Origin: Lathyrus oleraceus
Taxonomy: Eukaryota > Streptophyta > Magnoliopsida > Fabales > Fabaceae
Direction of reading: 5' to 3'
Assembly (NCBI RefSeq): GCF_024323335.1
Contig: NC_066584.1
Location: 430,803,319 to 430,867,318 of the forward strand
DNA length: 64,000 nt
This document shows, one piece after another, positions 28,301 through 37,680 of the stretch. The translations under genes were made by a program, and so were the position numbers. Positions within the stretch are counted from its first letter, which is position 1; each line of letters starts with the position of its first letter. The notes under the pieces were generated by a model that was not told the DNA's origin, did not search any database, and was given only the letters and a program-made list of their open reading frames with translations.

Positions 28301-31300
28301 TCATCTACATAGACCAGAATTAGAATCTGAAGTTTACCTTGATGCAACAAAAACAAGCTAGGATCACATCTACTAGCCTTAAACCCGAGTTGAACCAAGG
28401 CACACTTTAGCTTATCAAACCAGGCCCTAGGAGCCTGTTTTAAACCATAAATAGCCTTATTTAACTTGCAAACAAGAGTGCTGTCAGCAACTTCAAAGCC
28501 AGGGGGCTGTTGCATAAAGACTTCTTCTTCAAGAGTGCCATTGAGGAAGGCATTGTTAACATCAATCTGCTGCAATGGCCACCTGTTTGTAACAGCAATA
28601 GAAAGAACAATTCTCACAGTGACAGGTTTAATGACAGGAGAGAAAGTCTCTTGAAAATCATTGCCAGCCTTTTGATGGAACCCTTTAGCCACTAATCTGG
28701 CTTTATACCTGTTTATGGAACCATCAGGATTCTCCTTAGTCCTGAACACCCACTTACATCCAATAGGCTTCCTTCCAGCAGGAGCTTTCACCAAAGTCCA
28801 GGTCTGATTTCTCAGCAGTGCCTGATGTTCTTCCTTCATGGCCTGAAACCAGTTAGGAGCAGCCAAGGCTTGTTCAACAGATGTAGGTTCAAGGTGGGCT
28901 GTTAATAGAGTAGGGTGAAGTCTAGGAAGGGTGATTCCTCTTTTGGCTCTAGTTTGCATCGGGTGAATGTTTTGAGGGTGAATGGAAGGTAAAGCTGTGG
29001 CAGCAGGGTGGGAAATAGGACTAGGGCCAGGGGAGGGACCAACTGAAGGAGAGGAATATGAAGAGGAGGGAGAAAGAGTGCTAGCTTCAGCTGGATCAGA
29101 GAGAATGAGGGCAGGAGAGGAAGAAGGAGAAGAGGTAATGGGAATGGCAGTGAGAGGTTGAGGGATAGGTTGCTGACCAGAAGAATAAGAGTAGTTAGAG
29201 GGAGCAGCAGAGGAAGAGGAAGAAGAGATTGGAGAAATATTAGGAATAGTGGGACAGCTAAGTTGAGGAAAAGCAGAATTTGAGGAAGAAGAAGGCATAG
29301 AAGACAGATTAGAAGTAGAGGGAGTAGAGGGAACAGGAGGAAAACTGAGAGAGGGAGAGGAAGAGGATGGAGTGTTAGGAAGAGAGACAGATTTTGAAGA
29401 AGAAACCAAGGTGGAATAAGGAAAATTTGCTTCATTAAAAACAACATCCTTGGAAATAAAAATGCGACCATCTGAAGCAAGGCATTTATAGCCTTTGTGA
29501 GAGGTAGAGTATCCAAGGAAAATGCACAGTTGAGATCTAAAATCAAGTTTATGAGAATTATAGGGACGAAGGAAAGGATAACAAGCACAGCCAAAGACTT
29601 TAAGGGTAGTATAGTCAGGGTTTTTGTGAAGTAATTTAAAATAAGGTGAGACATTGTCAAGTATAGGTGTAGGAAGTCTGTTAATGAGATATGCAGCTGT
29701 GACAAATGCATGATCCCAGAATTTTAAGGGAAGGGTGGACTGAGCAAGGAGTGTGAGGCCAGTCTCAACAATGTGCATGTGCTTACGTTCAACAAGGCCA
29801 TTTTGGTGATGTGTATGGGGACAAGTGAATCTGTGAACAATCCCTAAATCTGTGAGATATTTGGTAAGAGGCCTAAACTCACCTCCCCCATCAGTTTGGA
29901 CACATTTAATGGGACAATTGAACTGAAGTTCAACCATTTTTTTAAACTGAAGAAACTGAACCATGGTGTCAGACTTAAGTTTGAGAGGAAAAACCCAAAC
30001 AAACCTAGAGAAGGCATCAATACAGGTTAGGAAATAGGTATAACCACTGGAAGATTGCATAGGGGCAGGACCCCAGAGATCACATACAACCAGCTCAAAA
30101 GGATGAGAGTAAACTGTGGTAGATAAAGAAGAAGGAAGTCTATGAGACTTGCCAATGCAGCAAGCATGACATAACTCAGCAGGGGGTTTAGATGGAAAGG
30201 ACTGATTACACAGTTTGAAGATTTCAGTGAGGGCATGATGATTGGGGTGTCCCAGCCTAGTATGCCAAAGCACATATTTATTGGATGCAATAGAATTTGC
30301 AGCATTAAAGTGTGAGGAAGGTAAAACAGTACTGACAGAGTTTAGAGAAGGATTGAAAAAGGTACTTGTAACATTATAATTGCAAGATTCATTACAAGAA
30401 GACAAAGGATTTATAGTATGATTTGCAACCGATTCAGTACACTGAGATATAGAATCTATAACATCTGTCCTATAGGAACCATTACAATTGTATGCTGCAG
30501 GATAACTATGACTAGAACTATAAGAGGAAGAAGACTTGGACAACGGAGGAGCAGCTGGATTGGAGAATTTATAGAGGCCATCAGCACCAACAAGACCACT
30601 GAGTAAGACTTCAGAAGTAGCCTGAGATTTGACAACACAAAACTTAGGATGAAATTCAAAAAATACAGAATTATCTTGAGCAAATTTGCTCACACTCATA
30701 AGGTTTTTGGTGATGTGAGGGACATGTAAGAGATTGTTAAGAGTGAGAGATAGATGAGGTTTGTGAGGTAAGGGAAAAGACATAGAACCTACAGAGTTGA
30801 TGGACAAACCTTGGCCGTTACCTATGAAAACTTGTTCAGTTCCAGGCACGGAGGCAGAGTCAGACACATTAGAGGCATCAGGAGTAACATGATGAGAAGC
30901 TCCTGAGTCAGGATACCACCACTGGTTTGCACTGCTAGCTTCAGTACCTGCATAAAAGGCTTGTGGTGCAGAAGATCTGGGAGGTGCAGCTCTGGGAGAA
31001 GCATAAGCAAGCGGCACAGGATAAACAGCACGAGGAGCCACGTGAAAAGGATTGAAGGGAGCTCGATGATGTGGATAACTAGCACCACTGGAATTGGCAT
31101 AACGATAGTAGCATACAGAAGCATCATGACCAGGTTTGTGACAAATCTGACACGGTGATTTCCCAAAACGACCTCCTCCACGACCAAAACGACCACCACC
31201 GCGACCAGAACGACCACCACGTGCACCATAGGAATGATTTTCAGCATTAGCGGTGACGTGACTCGTTCCTTGAGGAAACGCCTCGGAGACGACTTGATCA

Positions 31301-34300
31301 GAAGCGCCTGGAGTAGGAGAAGGTGTTGCTTGAGTGAGATTGACCATCGCCGTCGCAGGTTCTGTAATCGCAGCTTTGCGATGCTTCTCCAATTGCGACT
31401 CATGAGCAAGCAAGGAAGACTCCAACTCTTCCAAGGAGCTAACGTCATCTTTGCTGTTGACGGCGGCGACAATAGAATCATAATCCTCAGGTAACGAATC
31501 GAGAACAATCTCAATTAGGTTACGAAGAGGAACGGGATCACCGATGGAGGTTAGCGACTCACTGATGTCACGAGAACGCGTCATAAGCTCAGTAATCGTT
31601 AGTGAACCCTTCGTAAGACGCCGGAGTTCTGAACGAAGTTGACGAGCCTTGGTGGAGAGAAGAACATCAAAGTAGCGATGAACTTCTGTCCACACCTGCC
31701 ACGCATGCTTGCAGTCAACGAGCTTAGGAAGGAGAGCATCGGAGATAGTAGAGAGAAGCCAGGTGCAGATGAGAGCATCCTGCTGTTCCCACTCAAGAAA
31801 CGCACTGTGAGATGCAGGATCTGAGGGAGACGGTGACGGAATCACCGGAACAGTGACAAAGCGTTGAAGACGATGACCACGGACGACGCCATCAATCTGC
31901 TGCTTCCACTGTTTGAAGTTCTTGTCGTCAAGCTTAACAGAAATTAGGTGAGAAAGTTTCACCTGAGAGGAAGGGAATAAAGATTCCATGGATCGGAAAA
32001 AAATTTAAGCTCCGGATACCATGATAGAATTAGGTAAAGAGAGAGAATGAAAAGAAACTCTCATTGTATTATATGATGAACAGTAATACAAGAGGCTACT
32101 ATATATAGCCATGTAATCCAAAACAGAAAAGGTGTGAGGCGCATAACAAGCTAACAGCAACTATGCATAATTAATTACTTTCAAATGGTGCGCCATTATT
32201 GGGATGTTGTAGCACCAACACCTCTGATCAAAAGCATGACAGGTGTCCGACACGTGTCAGTTAATAGAGTATATGTTAGAATAGTTTAGCCAAACAGTCC
32301 CTACTGGACTTGTAACAAACTAACTGACTATGCTGAGTCAGCACAATCCAGTTAGGCTATAAATATATACTCACATTCATGAGTATTGTAACTAACTTTC
32401 TCATTTGAGAAAATATCAATTACAGAAATGCAAAACTCTCCCTCTTGCTCTCTTCATCTTCCATTTTTCTGTGATTAAATTCAATTTATTCTTTTTTCAA
32501 ATTATTACCGATGTCAACGTGTCATTGTCGGTATCATGTCTATGTCAGGTACTTCTTAGCGTGGAATTCTTAAGCGAAAAGCATGATTTTCTGTCCGTTT
32601 ACATTTTTTAAATTGGTGTTTTCATCCTACAGCTTTTCATCCAGGTACTGAAATTGTATCTATGATCCGACAAAGTTGTTACATTATATAAAGAATATTT
32701 TAGATTATTGGTTACATATTTTCTTGCAAAAGGAAATTGTATGTGCTAAAGTGACACCTAATACATAATAGAAAGACTTCATTGCAATTTGGGTCCTCCT
32801 TATGAAAATTGTCCTCCCATTTTTAAATCTTTAAGTTTTGAATCCTCCTTCAGATTTTTTGGACTAAAAACTAATAATGTAACATGTCTTAAATGATGTG
32901 GCATACGATATGATGATACGAAGTTATCAACACAACGCCAATGAAATTACAAAAAAAAACTTCTATAAAGCTTTTGTTTCAACTTCGAAAACTATTCATT
33001 TTCTGTAATTTAATTAATTATAAGTAAATAATTAATTCATCTGAATGATTCTTCATCATCAGACTTTTTGTCACATCATTTAAAACATGTCACGTCACCA
33101 TTTTTTAGTCCATAAATATGAGAAAGAGACAAAAATTGATGGATTTTAAAATGGGGACTAATTTTGTGATTGAGTAAAACTAAAAAGATCTAAACTGCAA
33201 CTAAGCCTAATAGAAAAGAACAAGGTTACGAAACCGACTTCAATTGGTGCACTACAGTTGCATCATCTTGCCATTATAGTAATATACTTCTTAAACTTAA
33301 AGTGATTAACTAACACTCAAATACAATTGACCGCTCATCAAATCTTTCTTTTGGGCATAAATCTTTGAAATGCAAAATAGGTAAAAGCTTGAGAGCAATC
33401 AAAGTATGGTATGGCTCATGCAATCATCAAATCATCATAAATTATATAAATTTAAAAAGTAATTACTATCTGAATATGTATCGGCCAATAGACATGAATA
33501 TTAACATCATAAATTTCCAGACTTCGTGAAACGGAATCTAGATCACCTGATTTTTCTATTTTCACTTCTTTATCTTTATTTCTTGTTGCCTTCAATATTG
33601 CACTTAGGACAATAGCAGCTCCATCGTCCATCCGTGCTCTTACATTCTCAACCAGTGCCTGGAAAATGAATATAATGTTTAGAATGCATTCTTCAAATAA
33701 TAACATCCAGCAGAAAGCAAACAGAAAGCAAACAATTCCATCTAAGTTATACAAACATGATATCCATGAAAATACTATAATGTCTTACAACTAATATTAA
33801 AAAGAAAACCAACATCAACTAAATATTAACACGTGCCCTGTTGCCACAGTTAATATTTAAGAGAAAATAAAGTAGCATCAACAAAGAATAGTAATAAATG
33901 CTAAGCTGCTTTACACAAAGCATTACATAATGAACCTTTTAAAGAATCCCGCATTGGTTGAGATATGGCTTGAAGATATGTTTATAAGTGGGGGCAACCC
34001 TCACCTTATAAGCCGGTTTTATAAGGTTGAGCTATGCTAAACCACAATTTTAAGATAACCAATCATGTTAATCCACACAAACCATATGATATCATTCCTT
34101 AGCTGATTCTGTAAGAAACTTTATGTTTGCAAGTTTTTATACCGGTAAAGGCAACATGAATCAGATCATAGCTTAGCTGATTTCATAGTCGGGCATTGAA
34201 ATTAGGTTCAAATGAGATGAAAATAGGCAAGGTTGAGCTAGTCAGTATCCAGGCCTATAGAGGTGAAAATAGGCAAGTTGAGCTAGTCTTTGCAAAGACT

Positions 34301-37300
34301 AAACCTGACTTGATAAAATATTTGCACTGCACCTGGCATTACCATAGCATCCTGGCATTACCTGACTTTATATCCAGATTGTTATTGTATTGTTACAACT
34401 TGCAAATAGAGGTGAAAATAGGCAAGGTTGAGCTAGTCTTCGCAAAGACTAAACCTGACTTGACAAAATAATTCAAGACCCAAGTCTGACTTGTTACATT
34501 ACATGTCATAGCTTTCTTTTTGGGGTCTAATTATGGCCTTTTTAAAATCTCGTTATGGCATGTTAGTCTGTTTAAAGGTCTATTTCATATTAATTTCTTT
34601 AAATAAGCAATCTGGCTGACCTTTAAAATAGACTAACAAGCTAATAGGCTACTGAGATTTAACAACACATTTTAGAGATTATGACTATGCGATCTTACTT
34701 CAATTACATTTTATAATAATATTTAGATATGTCAAAAACTTATGTAAGCTAATATGCTTAAAGTAATGAAAAGGTTTTAACACTGTACAAAATCCAAAAT
34801 ATCTAATATAATAATAACAATAGTAATATAAAAATATTATATATATTTATTAAGTAGGTTGCCTGATAGGCCTAGAAGGCATTTCTGTGGCATGACGTCT
34901 GGCATCTTTAGCTAAATAAGTTTCTAGATAAGTTTAAACCTTTTCTCTTTTATTAAAAAAAAAATCTAGCTTGGCATGGGATTGAAGTAGGCTAGACCAT
35001 AGGCCCCGTCGCTTGGCCTGGCCTATTACCACCCTACTTGTAAACGGCAGTGTTGCATTTATAAAGGCTAAGAATGGATTTAAATTCTATCAGGCTTCTT
35101 CATATAAACCATTTGTATTTATAATTCACAACATTTAACTATATTGGCATCCCTCTCTCAGCTTGTTGAATTATTATAAGTTTTGTTTACCAAAAGTGAA
35201 AAACAAAATCACGAGAAAAACTAAATCTGGGTGGGTAGCAATGGCATGCAGTTCAAATAGGAAATTATAGTAAAACGAACCTTGTCCCTGAGATGACGCG
35301 TGAACTCCTCAAAATTTGCACGCCAAAGAATTAAGTCCTCTTTTGCTGCACCAAATTTTATATCCACGTTTAAAATATCACAAGCAAAATAATAAGTCCA
35401 CTCAGGTCTCACACAAGATACAAGAGTCTTACCATCAGTTTCTGCAACGCTTGTATCAGCTGGATTTGTTTCTCCATCACTATTACAACCTATATCTGCA
35501 TTGAGTGAAAATCTAATCATATCCCCACGCACTGCAGCTTCTATAACACGTTGTTCTTTTGTTTCTGGTGCTTTGAAATTCTATAGGTCACAAATGATGA
35601 AATCGAACAGCATCAGCAAAAATCTTATTCAGATTACAAGAGTGAACACAATGTAGTGGCATTGTCAATCAAAATGATGAACGATGGCATAAAAATCTCA
35701 TTAATTATCTACTTTCCAACACTTCTTTTTTTATGCAAACGATGAACCATAAGCCTGCCTGTAAAAACCTAACCAGGAAGCATTTAATGAAGCATCAACT
35801 GTGTAGAGTACTAGAATGAATTAACTAGTAAATTTAATTCATTGCTTGAATTTTCATAATCAGCCTTCATGTCTAATTGATGCTACAGAAAAATGATAAT
35901 CATGGGTGTTACTAGCAGAGATAGTTACTACATATTTCCTTGCTCAAAAGTTAAAAGAAAAATAAGTAAAAGGTTAAAATGTAAACACATTTTATATGAT
36001 AAAGACAAATCACAAAAATTAGAGAGAAATGAAGATAATGAATCTCCCAAAACAAAATAACATAATCAAACACAATAGGGAAAAAAGAGAATATTAATCC
36101 AACAAAGCTTTGTGATTCCTCAACATAACTGTTAGGGACTGAAACCCCATTAGAAAGGCCCTGTGCTTTATACAAATTAGATGCCAAATGCCTGGTTTTA
36201 TCCCAAATCATTGATCAAGGACAATCCAACTACTTATAGAAATTGAGACAAGTATACAATTACCTGGGCCCCCTTAGCACCACGCTTCTTAGTAATAATT
36301 TCTCTTTCAACTACCCTAGCCTCAGGGAGTGGGCAGCGCTCAACATATCGAGCCATCAGAAGTTTAAGAAGGCTCTCTCGTACAGCAGCTGCAGCCGCTG
36401 CATTTTCTGAAAGTGAAAACACATGATTTGAGAAGGACAGATTGAGGAGAGGAGTCACTATTTTGTGACATATAGTTAAGCTGGAGAACTTTGAATTACA
36501 GTACTCTCTCGACATATAAATATGAGCCAAGTAAAACACGTGCCTTTTCCTTGACTTTCTCTGTCAACCATTTGTTTCATGTTAAGTCTACCATCGCGGA
36601 GCAAACCCTCAAAAATTTTTGCACACTGCAAAACAAGTGGAAAAATCCTCTCAGCATTTTAAGCCTTAAATCGAAAAGCTTCAAAGAAAAGCAAGGATCA
36701 AACCAACTTTGTCATCAAGATCCCCCGACACTATCTCCATGAATTTCGGAAATCTCAGTCGATGGAGTATGTTATCAAACAACACCATGTATTCTGTCTT
36801 AACTCTCGACCCATCATCATCACCACCTGCATTTATATTTATCCAGAAAAATCATCACCACGTCACTTATCATCCACTAACAGAGCATAATTTAATAGCA
36901 AATACATATAATTCATCAAACTATGACATATCATCAACACCAAGGTTTTAAATTATAGTCAGCAACAGCATCTGTAGACGCAATATAAAAGATCTTTGAG
37001 TTCTCCGCAATCGCAACCGCAATTTCAACAGCATTTTCAAAATTTTACCGCACCGAAACCGCAATTTAAAATCATGATTTGTTTTATATAATTTTATTTT
37101 ACTCCAACATATTCATTGCTAATAAAAAGAGGAATAAAGCATAACATTGATAAATTACCTTCTGCAACAAAAGCCTGGACACAATTATGTTGAATCAATA
37201 CAAGCAATGAGTTCTTAACATGCTCCGAGGAAAGTTCCGTGTATCGAATAGCCAGGTCCAAAGTGAGAGCTCCATGGTTAAGCAGATTTTCGCAAACTTT

Positions 37301-37457
37301 CTGAAAACACAAAAATCAACAATATGTTAGTTAAAAATCAGCGATAAAGGAGAAGAAGAGGTAGAGAGAAAGGGTTAGAGAGTGATACAGCGACGATTTT
37401 GCCGAAGTGGTTGGTGATGAGGTAAACGGCGAACTTGATTCCCCACTGCGAAACCAT
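22377..37457 (-). CDS. RPC82: RNA polymerase III subunit RPC3 (RPC82/POLR3C-like), 13 exons
   Basis: A nuclear Pol III subunit; in the known complex it is part of the RPC3-RPC6-RPC7 initiation subcomplex that helps open promoter DNA. Exons, 5' to 3' on the minus strand: 37457-37389, 37300-37159, 36826-36708, 36625-36544, 36406-36264, 35580-35281, 33658-33547, 24597-24463, 23834-23797, 23679-23587, 23091-23008, 22935-22780, 22517-22377. The phases agree at all 12 junctions and total 1614 bp (537 residues plus TGA), close to the roughly 530 residues usual for this family. The N-terminus (MVSQWGIKFAVYLITNHFGK, then ALTLDLAIRYTELSSEHVKN and VLIQHNCVQ) is the family's helix-turn-helix domain. Later blocks include LLMARYVERCPLPEA, NFEEFTRHLRDK, VESIVLKRYGRDAYRMFRHL and LLYKLWKENYLHME. 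The start fits ACGAAATGG. All introns are GT-AG except intron 4, which must be GC-AG. Intron 7 (8949 bp) is swollen by transposons. The gene looks intact. Assignment rests on recognised family blocks, not a database search. Confidence 0.93.
23918..24387. mobile_element. Tourist/Harbinger-like MITE filling RPC3 intron 8
   Basis: The element at 23921-24384 (464 bp) starts GGGCCCGTTTGTTTTGAC, and the reverse complement of its right end is GGGCCTGTTTGTTTCAGC. It is flanked by the 3-bp duplication TAA (23918-23920, 24385-24387), as expected for PIF/Harbinger. The interior is AT-rich and non-coding. It makes up about three quarters of the 628-bp intron. Confidence 0.85.
24598..25497 (-). other. RPC3 intron 7, 3' part without recognised element
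   Basis: AT-rich intronic DNA between exon 8 and the deleted Ty3 element. No coding frame or repeat with defined ends was recognised. Confidence 0.45.
25498..26464 (+). mobile_element. Internally deleted Ty3-like element (TRIM-sized) in RPC3 intron 7
   Basis: The 5' LTR at 25498-25870 (373 bp) starts TGATAGA and ends TCTATCA. A primer site, TGGTATCAGGGC, is at 25873-25884. A gag start (MEALKAILERGFEGLL at 25924) runs to a stop at 26040. After a large deletion the text resumes with ACCTTGAGGACAAGATGATT (about 26257), a polypurine-side signature of some Ty3 elements. A 3' LTR copy lacking its first part follows (about 26285-26464) and again ends TCTATCA. The flanking pentamers do not match, so rearrangement since insertion is likely. 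It lies opposite to the direction of RPC3 transcription. Confidence 0.75.
26520..27065. repeat. MITE-like repeat with GATAGCGG-type ends
   Basis: The left end contains CCTGGATAGCGGAGCAGAG, and the reverse complement of the right end contains CCAGGATAGCAGACGG, so the two resemble an imperfect inverted repeat. The left part holds several GATAGC/GCTAT words. No target duplication was confirmed. The open frame over 26971-27243 runs through it and into the Copia LTR and is not a gene. Confidence 0.4.
27105..27242 (-). repeat. Copia 3' LTR (138 bp)
   Basis: Identical to the 5' LTR except one base in the GAGAATGG/GAGAATGA region near its end. It contains a TATA-like palindrome, GGCTATATATAGTAGCC. 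Confidence 0.96.
27319..31989 (-). CDS. Copia gag-pol polyprotein, 1556 aa, intact
   Basis: One open frame encodes the whole polyprotein, which is cleaved into capsid, protease, integrase and RT-RNase H. Domains seen: UBN2-type gag (about 20-210); Gly/Arg-rich stretch (255-276); zinc knuckle C280-C283-H288-C293; aspartic protease active site DSGA (361-364); integrase zinc site H576, H581, C607, C610; integrase catalytic D637, D700, E734; Ser/Pro-rich linker (865-1000); RT with KWVFRTKENPDG (1079-1090), D1143 and YVDD (1227-1230); RNase H with D1395, E1437 and D1471. No stop or frameshift was seen. Its length is typical for a single-ORF Copia element. The ATG lies only 33 bp inside the 5' LTR, so the leader is almost only the primer site. 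The frame ends KGD-stop, and its last codons form a purine run resembling a polypurine tract. All key residues are present, so the element may still be competent. Its lineage within Copia is not assigned. Confidence 0.97.
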   Translation of the reverse strand: MESLFPSSQVKLSHLISVKLDDKNFKQWKQQIDGVVRGHRLQRFVTVPVIPSPSPSDPASHSAFLEWEQQDALICTWLLSTISDALLPKLVDCKHAWQVWTEVHRYFDVLLSTKARQLRSELRRLTKGSLTITELMTRSRDISESLTSIGDPVPLRNLIEIVLDSLPEDYDSIVAAVNSKDDVSSLEELESSLLAHESQLEKHRKAAITEPATAMVNLTQATPSPTPGASDQVVSEAFPQGTSHVTANAENHSYGARGGRSGRGGGRFGRGGGRFGKSPCQICHKPGHDASVCYYRYANSSGASYPHHRAPFNPFHVAPRAVYPVPLAYASPRAAPPRSSAPQAFYAGTEASSANQWWYPDSGASHHVTPDASNVSDSASVPGTEQVFIGNGQGLSINSVGSMSFPLPHKPHLSLTLNNLLHVPHITKNLMSVSKFAQDNSVFFEFHPKFCVVKSQATSEVLLSGLVGADGLYKFSNPAAPPLSKSSSSYSSSHSYPAAYNCNGSYRTDVIDSISQCTESVANHTINPLSSCNESCNYNVTSTFFNPSLNSVSTVLPSSHFNAANSIASNKYVLWHTRLGHPNHHALTEIFKLCNQSFPSKPPAELCHACCIGKSHRLPSSLSTTVYSHPFELVVCDLWGPAPMQSSSGYTYFLTCIDAFSRFVWVFPLKLKSDTMVQFLQFKKMVELQFNCPIKCVQTDGGGEFRPLTKYLTDLGIVHRFTCPHTHHQNGLVERKHMHIVETGLTLLAQSTLPLKFWDHAFVTAAYLINRLPTPILDNVSPYFKLLHKNPDYTTLKVFGCACYPFLRPYNSHKLDFRSQLCIFLGYSTSHKGYKCLASDGRIFISKDVVFNEANFPYSTLVSSSKSVSLPNTPSSSSPSLSFPPVPSTPSTSNLSSMPSSSSNSAFPQLSCPTIPNISPISSSSSSAAPSNYSYSSGQQPIPQPLTAIPITSSPSSSPALILSDPAEASTLSPSSSYSSPSVGPSPGPSPISHPAATALPSIHPQNIHPMQTRAKRGITLPRLHPTLLTAHLEPTSVEQALAAPNWFQAMKEEHQALLRNQTWTLVKAPAGRKPIGCKWVFRTKENPDGSINRYKARLVAKGFHQKAGNDFQETFSPVIKPVTVRIVLSIAVTNRWPLQQIDVNNAFLNGTLEEEVFMQQPPGFEVADSTLVCKLNKAIYGLKQAPRAWFDKLKCALVQLGFKASRCDPSLFLLHQGKLQILILVYVDDIIITGSSAPFIASLIKHLNNSFSLKQLGQLDYFLGIQVTHLPNGSLLLSQTKYITDLLSRLNMLNANGMPTPMISSSKLSKVGSAAVDDPTQFRSVVGALQYATLTRPEISFSVNKVCQFLSNPLEDHWKAVKRILRYLSGTLHHGLLLQPAPIQQPMQLLGFCDADWASDPDDRRSTSGACIYLGPNVVSWWSKKQQLVARSSAEAEYRSMAQLAAELIWIQSLLKELHYSSQVPKILCDNLSTVTLAHNPILHNRTKHMELDIFFLREKVLSKSLTVVHVPAQDQWADILTKPLSAAKFVPLRSKLRVYDKATLTSLPSASKGD
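32009..32021 (-). promoter_or_regulatory. Copia primer-binding site
   Basis: On the minus strand TGGTATCCGGAGC directly follows the 5' LTR end (CTATCA). It is a variant of the tRNA-Met primer site. Confidence 0.85.
32022..32159 (-). repeat. Copia 5' LTR (138 bp)
   Basis: Pair of the LTR at 27105-27242. It ends CTATCA, immediately followed by the primer site, and acts as promoter and transcript start for the element. Confidence 0.96.
32190..32560. repeat. GTGTCCGACACGTGTC-type repeat split by a probable Copia solo LTR
   Basis: A dispersed-repeat motif (CACCTCTGATCAAAAG, then CAGGTGTCCGACACGTGTC) at 32217-32260 appears to resume at about 32508 with GATGTCAACGTGTCATTGTC. Between them lies a TGTTAGAATAGTTTAG...-type segment (from about 32273) with a TATA-like AGGCTATAAATATATACTC. 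That segment resembles a small solo LTR. Its exact right end and target duplication were not resolved. Confidence 0.4.
32561..33546 (-). other. RPC3 intron 7, 5' part without recognised element
   Basis: AT-rich intronic DNA upstream of the small LTR-like repeat and adjoining the exon 7 donor. Nothing coding was recognised. Confidence 0.45.
33940..34471. repeat. Repeat cluster in RPC3 intron 6
   Basis: At 33944-34040 there is an LTR-like dispersed sequence containing ACCTTATAA-GCCGGTT-TTATAAGGT, a perfect 9-bp stem with a 7-base loop. Downstream, the unit GAGGTGAAAATAGGCAAG(G)TTGAGCTAGTC, ending in AAGACTAAACCTGACTTG, occurs at about 34259-34312 and 34408-34464. A related shorter copy occurs at about 34210-34245. 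The rest of the 1622-bp intron shows nothing recognisable. Confidence 0.55.
36945..37080. repeat. MITE-like repeat in RPC3 intron 2
   Basis: AAGGTTTTAAATTATAG at the left and CCGCAATTTAAAATCATG at the right form imperfect inverted ends around several CCGCAAT words. It makes up about 40% of the 332-bp intron. No target duplication was confirmed. Confidence 0.45.
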
Positions 37458-37560
37458 TTCGTTGCCAGAGAAACGGCGTTGAGGGGAGATTGAAGAGAGA
37501 AAGGCGCGGGAAGGGACTTAGGGCTTTTGAGTTCTGTGATACTTTCTGGATAGCTATATT
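37458..37560 (-). promoter_or_regulatory. RPC3 5' UTR and core promoter region
   Basis: The leader upstream of the ATG is CT-rich (CTTTCTCTCTTCAATCTCCCC) with no upstream ATG. The word AAAAGCCCTAAG at about 37517-37528 resembles the telo-box (AAACCCTAA) common in promoters of plant gene-expression machinery. No clear TATA box was seen. Confidence 0.45.
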
Positions 37561-37589
37561 ATTAACCTAGAACCAAGACCTAACTATTT

Positions 37590-37680
37590 TTCAGTAGTTA
37601 AGTGGTAAGGCTTTTGATCTCAGCTTAGTTGATCGCGAGATCGATTCTTGAATATGCGAAAGTTGATTTTTTTTTAAAAT
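37590..37680 (+). ncRNA. SINE-like / tRNA-like Pol III unit (A box, B box, T-run)
   Basis: TAGTTAAGTGG (37595-37605) fits the A-box consensus TRGYNNANNGG at every position. GATCGATTC (37639-37647) fits the B-box consensus GWTCRANNC at every position. They are 33 bp apart, as in tRNA-derived promoters, and a run of nine T at about 37668-37677 could terminate Pol III. The sequence does not fold as a full tRNA, so a SINE head or relic is more likely than a tRNA gene. It points away from RPC3, about 140 bp upstream of its start codon. Confidence 0.45.

Larger units (their letters stand above)
27100..32164 (-). mobile_element. Complete Ty1/Copia retrotransposon inside RPC3 intron 7
   Basis: All expected parts are present. 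The target duplication ACTAT is at 27100-27104 and 32160-32164. The 3' LTR is 27105-27242, the 5' LTR is 32022-32159, the primer site abuts the 5' LTR, and there is a single uninterrupted polyprotein. The LTRs are each 138 bp with TG...CA ends (TGCTGTTAGC...CTATCA) and differ at one base, so the insertion is recent. It lies in the same orientation as RPC3, so the RPC3 primary transcript contains the sense retrotransposon. Confidence 0.97.

Noticed and set aside
28902..29711. 269-codon open frame, Leu/Pro-rich, inside the Copia element
   Set aside because: It overlaps the real polyprotein in another frame and reflects the Ser/Pro-rich linker composition.
30822..31514. 230-codon open frame on the minus strand
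   Set aside because: Alternative frame of the Copia gag and zinc-knuckle region; no motif of its own.
33452..33546. Extending RPC3 exon 7 to the end of its open frame
   Set aside because: The donor after GAAAAATCAG at 33547 gives the correct phase into exon 8; the extension does not look like the family.
36539..36543. Using the GT donor in CACGTGTTTT for RPC3 intron 4
   Set aside because: It shifts the frame and meets a stop within exon 5, whereas the GC donor keeps the frame.
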